Origin: Bacteroidota bacterium
Lineage (GTDB): Bacteria; Bacteroidota; Bacteroidia; M30B66
Length of the DNA: 64,000 bases
Assembly (NCBI GenBank): GCA_027490225.1
Contig: JAIXYK010000017.1
Location: 62,001-126,000 of the forward strand
Reading direction: 5' to 3'
A program made the translations under genes and the position numbers. The notes beneath the pieces were generated by a model, which was not told the origin of the DNA, did not search any database, and was given only the letters and a program-made list of their open reading frames with translations. Shown one piece after another: positions 62,732-64,000 of this stretch. The stretch's first letter is position 1. Every line of letters starts with the position of its first letter.

Positions 62732-64000
62732 CTAATTCACATTCGGCAAGAAGCTGTATTTCTTTCCAAATTCTAGCATTTGATCAGAGAATGAAGTTGG
62801 ATATTCAACTTTTACATCAGTAATTTTGCCATCTTTTTCAACAGCAACTAAGCGAGGCTGAATGAATCCTTTGTAAGGAGCAACGTTTAGTTTTGAAAAA
62901 CGTTCTTTAACTTCTTTATGAATAGCTGGGTCAATTTTAACTCCGTAATTTTCAACCAATGCTTGTCCTGCTTTGAAATCTCCTTGTGATTTAATGCGTT
63001 GGATTTCTTTTAATAAATCTCCAAAAAGCACGCGTAATTTTTCGTAATTATTTATTTGAATGTATGTTTTACCATCACGTTTAATAAATTCAGCAACTTT
63101 GTCGGCTGCACCTTTTTCCATTACCCATTTAGAAATTAATTGACGGTTACGCATGTGCGCTTCTTCAATAGATTTACCTAAATCGATTCTGTTGAGTTGC
63201 AACATCAAACCATTCAATAAATAACTTTCATATTCAGTTTTACCAACTTCTAAAGATGGCATAACGCCAATGTCTACTAATTTCTGGTCATAGATATAAT
63301 ATAAAGCAACCAAATCTGCACGGGCTTCTTCTAATGCATTTTGGTAATTTTTTAAGGTGATATCCGGCGTTGCAATTCCCGGTTCTAATTGTCCACTTGC
63401 ATGGCCAATAACTTCATGCATATCAGTATGTAATTCTGAAGCGATGTTTCCAAATTCTTTAGCGCGTTTTTTAGTTTCATCATTTAAGCTGAACTCTCCG
63501 GTGCTCGGACTTTTTGCTCCTGCAATATTATATGCACCAACAATGTTTCCAAGAGAAACAGATTTAGAACCATGTTCCTGACGGATCCAGTTGCTATTCG
63601 GAAGGTTAATTCCAATTGGAGTAGAAGGAGCGGCATCGCCAGATTCTACCACAACATTGATTGATTTTCCAATAATACCTTTTACTTCTTTTTTCTTGTG
63701 GTTTGGAAATAAAGGTGCATTGTCTTCGAACCATTGGGCATTGTTTGCGATTGTTTCAATTTTCTTGGTAGCTTCTTTATCTTTAATAGAAACTACAGCT
63801 TCGAAACTTGCTTTTTTTCCTAATGCATCTTGATATACTTCAATAAATCCGTTCACCACATCGATTGCAGAATTTACATCGGCCACCCAAGCAATGTTGT
63901 ATTCATCAAATTTCTTTAAATCGCCTGTTTCATAAAATGTTATTAATAATTCGAGTGCTTTTTTCTGGTTATCGTTTTCTGCAACTGTAACAGCTTTTTT
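62732..64000 (-). CDS. dipeptidyl-peptidase III (M49) family metallopeptidase, N-terminus off window
   Basis: The track ORF begins at 63886, but the frame stays open to base 64000 (adding KAVTVAENDNQKKALELLIT...), so the start lies beyond the edge and the Met at 63886 is internal. The visible 422 codons include the M49 zinc motif HEVIGHASGQLE (family HExxGH), then the third zinc ligand and catalytic region EEARADLVALYYIYDQ. M49 enzymes remove dipeptides from the N-terminus of short peptides, and the full protein is usually 650-700 aa, consistent with a missing N-terminal third. A signal peptide, common in Bacteroidota members, cannot be checked. It ends at a strong terminator. Confidence 0.94.
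   Translation of the reverse strand, partial: KKAVTVAENDNQKKALELLITFYETGDLKKFDEYNIAWVADVNSAIDVVNGFIEVYQDALGKKASFEAVVSIKDKEATKKIETIANNAQWFEDNAPLFPNHKKKEVKGIIGKSINVVVESGDAAPSTPIGINLPNSNWIRQEHGSKSVSLGNIVGAYNIAGAKSPSTGEFSLNDETKKRAKEFGNIASELHTDMHEVIGHASGQLEPGIATPDITLKNYQNALEEARADLVALYYIYDQKLVDIGVMPSLEVGKTEYESYLLNGLMLQLNRIDLGKSIEEAHMRNRQLISKWVMEKGAADKVAEFIKRDGKTYIQINNYEKLRVLFGDLLKEIQRIKSQGDFKAGQALVENYGVKIDPAIHKEVKERFSKLNVAPYKGFIQPRLVAVEKDGKITDVKVEYPTSFSDQMLEFGKKYSFLPNVN

Noticed and set aside
1-64000. CRISPR array, prophage, transposase or integrase
   Set aside because: No spaced short repeats and no such protein among the ORFs; the repeats found are either inside genes or the dispersed elements described.

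Overview
The window is AT-rich chromosomal DNA from a member of the Bacteroidota. Several independent signs support this. There are many very large secreted proteins, and two different type IX secretion (T9SS) C-terminal signals are visible. There is a SusC/SusD outer-membrane pair, an ECF sigma factor operon, a transketolase encoded as two half-size genes, and -7 promoter boxes of the Bacteroidota type TAnnTTTG. No phage, plasmid, CRISPR array, rRNA or tRNA gene was seen.

Layout. 1-9.5 kb: the first ~3180 codons of one giant surface protein on the minus strand, absent from the ORF track because it runs off the left edge. 9.8-18.5 kb: housekeeping and envelope genes (rRNA-type methyltransferase, glycerol kinase, a GWxTD / LpxL-like acyltransferase / glycosyltransferase operon with overlapping stops and starts, MarC, SIMPL protein, pyrophosphatase). 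18.6-25.3 kb: an orphan SusD/SusC pair and an MsbA-like ABC exporter. 25.4-37.7 kb: three large T9SS cargo proteins (985, 1106 and 1954 aa), the last built from nine ~164-aa tandem repeats. 38-43 kb: a minus-strand run of split transketolase, a VWA-domain protein wedged between the two halves, then an ECF sigma factor, its membrane anti-sigma and a small periplasmic protein. 43.3-48.3 kb: YchF, a YedI-like membrane protein, a FISUMP-domain protein, a ParE/RelE-type toxin-antitoxin pair flanked by a duplicated sco 5' end, SCO, and YebC. 48.3-56.4 kb: an FG-GAP surface protein with apt and a helix-hairpin-helix protein, an AlsT-like symporter, an SDR reductase, a PspC-like protein and pruA. 56.6-62.3 kb: a frameshifted T9SS cargo gene, a Crp/Fnr regulator, small genes, and a PKD/choice-of-anchor-L T9SS protein. 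62.7-64 kb: the C-terminal part of a dipeptidyl-peptidase III family metallopeptidase.

The most interesting non-coding signal is a family of five GC-rich, two-hairpin intergenic elements (about 60-150 bp, in both orientations). They share a GGGCG-like head, a GGGTCG..TTTCCGCT..CAA core and a CAAxxxCTxACGCG tail, while their hairpin arms differ completely in sequence. They behave like a dispersed structured DNA or RNA element. Other points of note are the sco 5'-end duplication around the toxin-antitoxin module, an A8-run frameshift in a T9SS gene, the VWA gene inside the split transketolase locus, and unusually short predicted leaders between -7 boxes and start codons.
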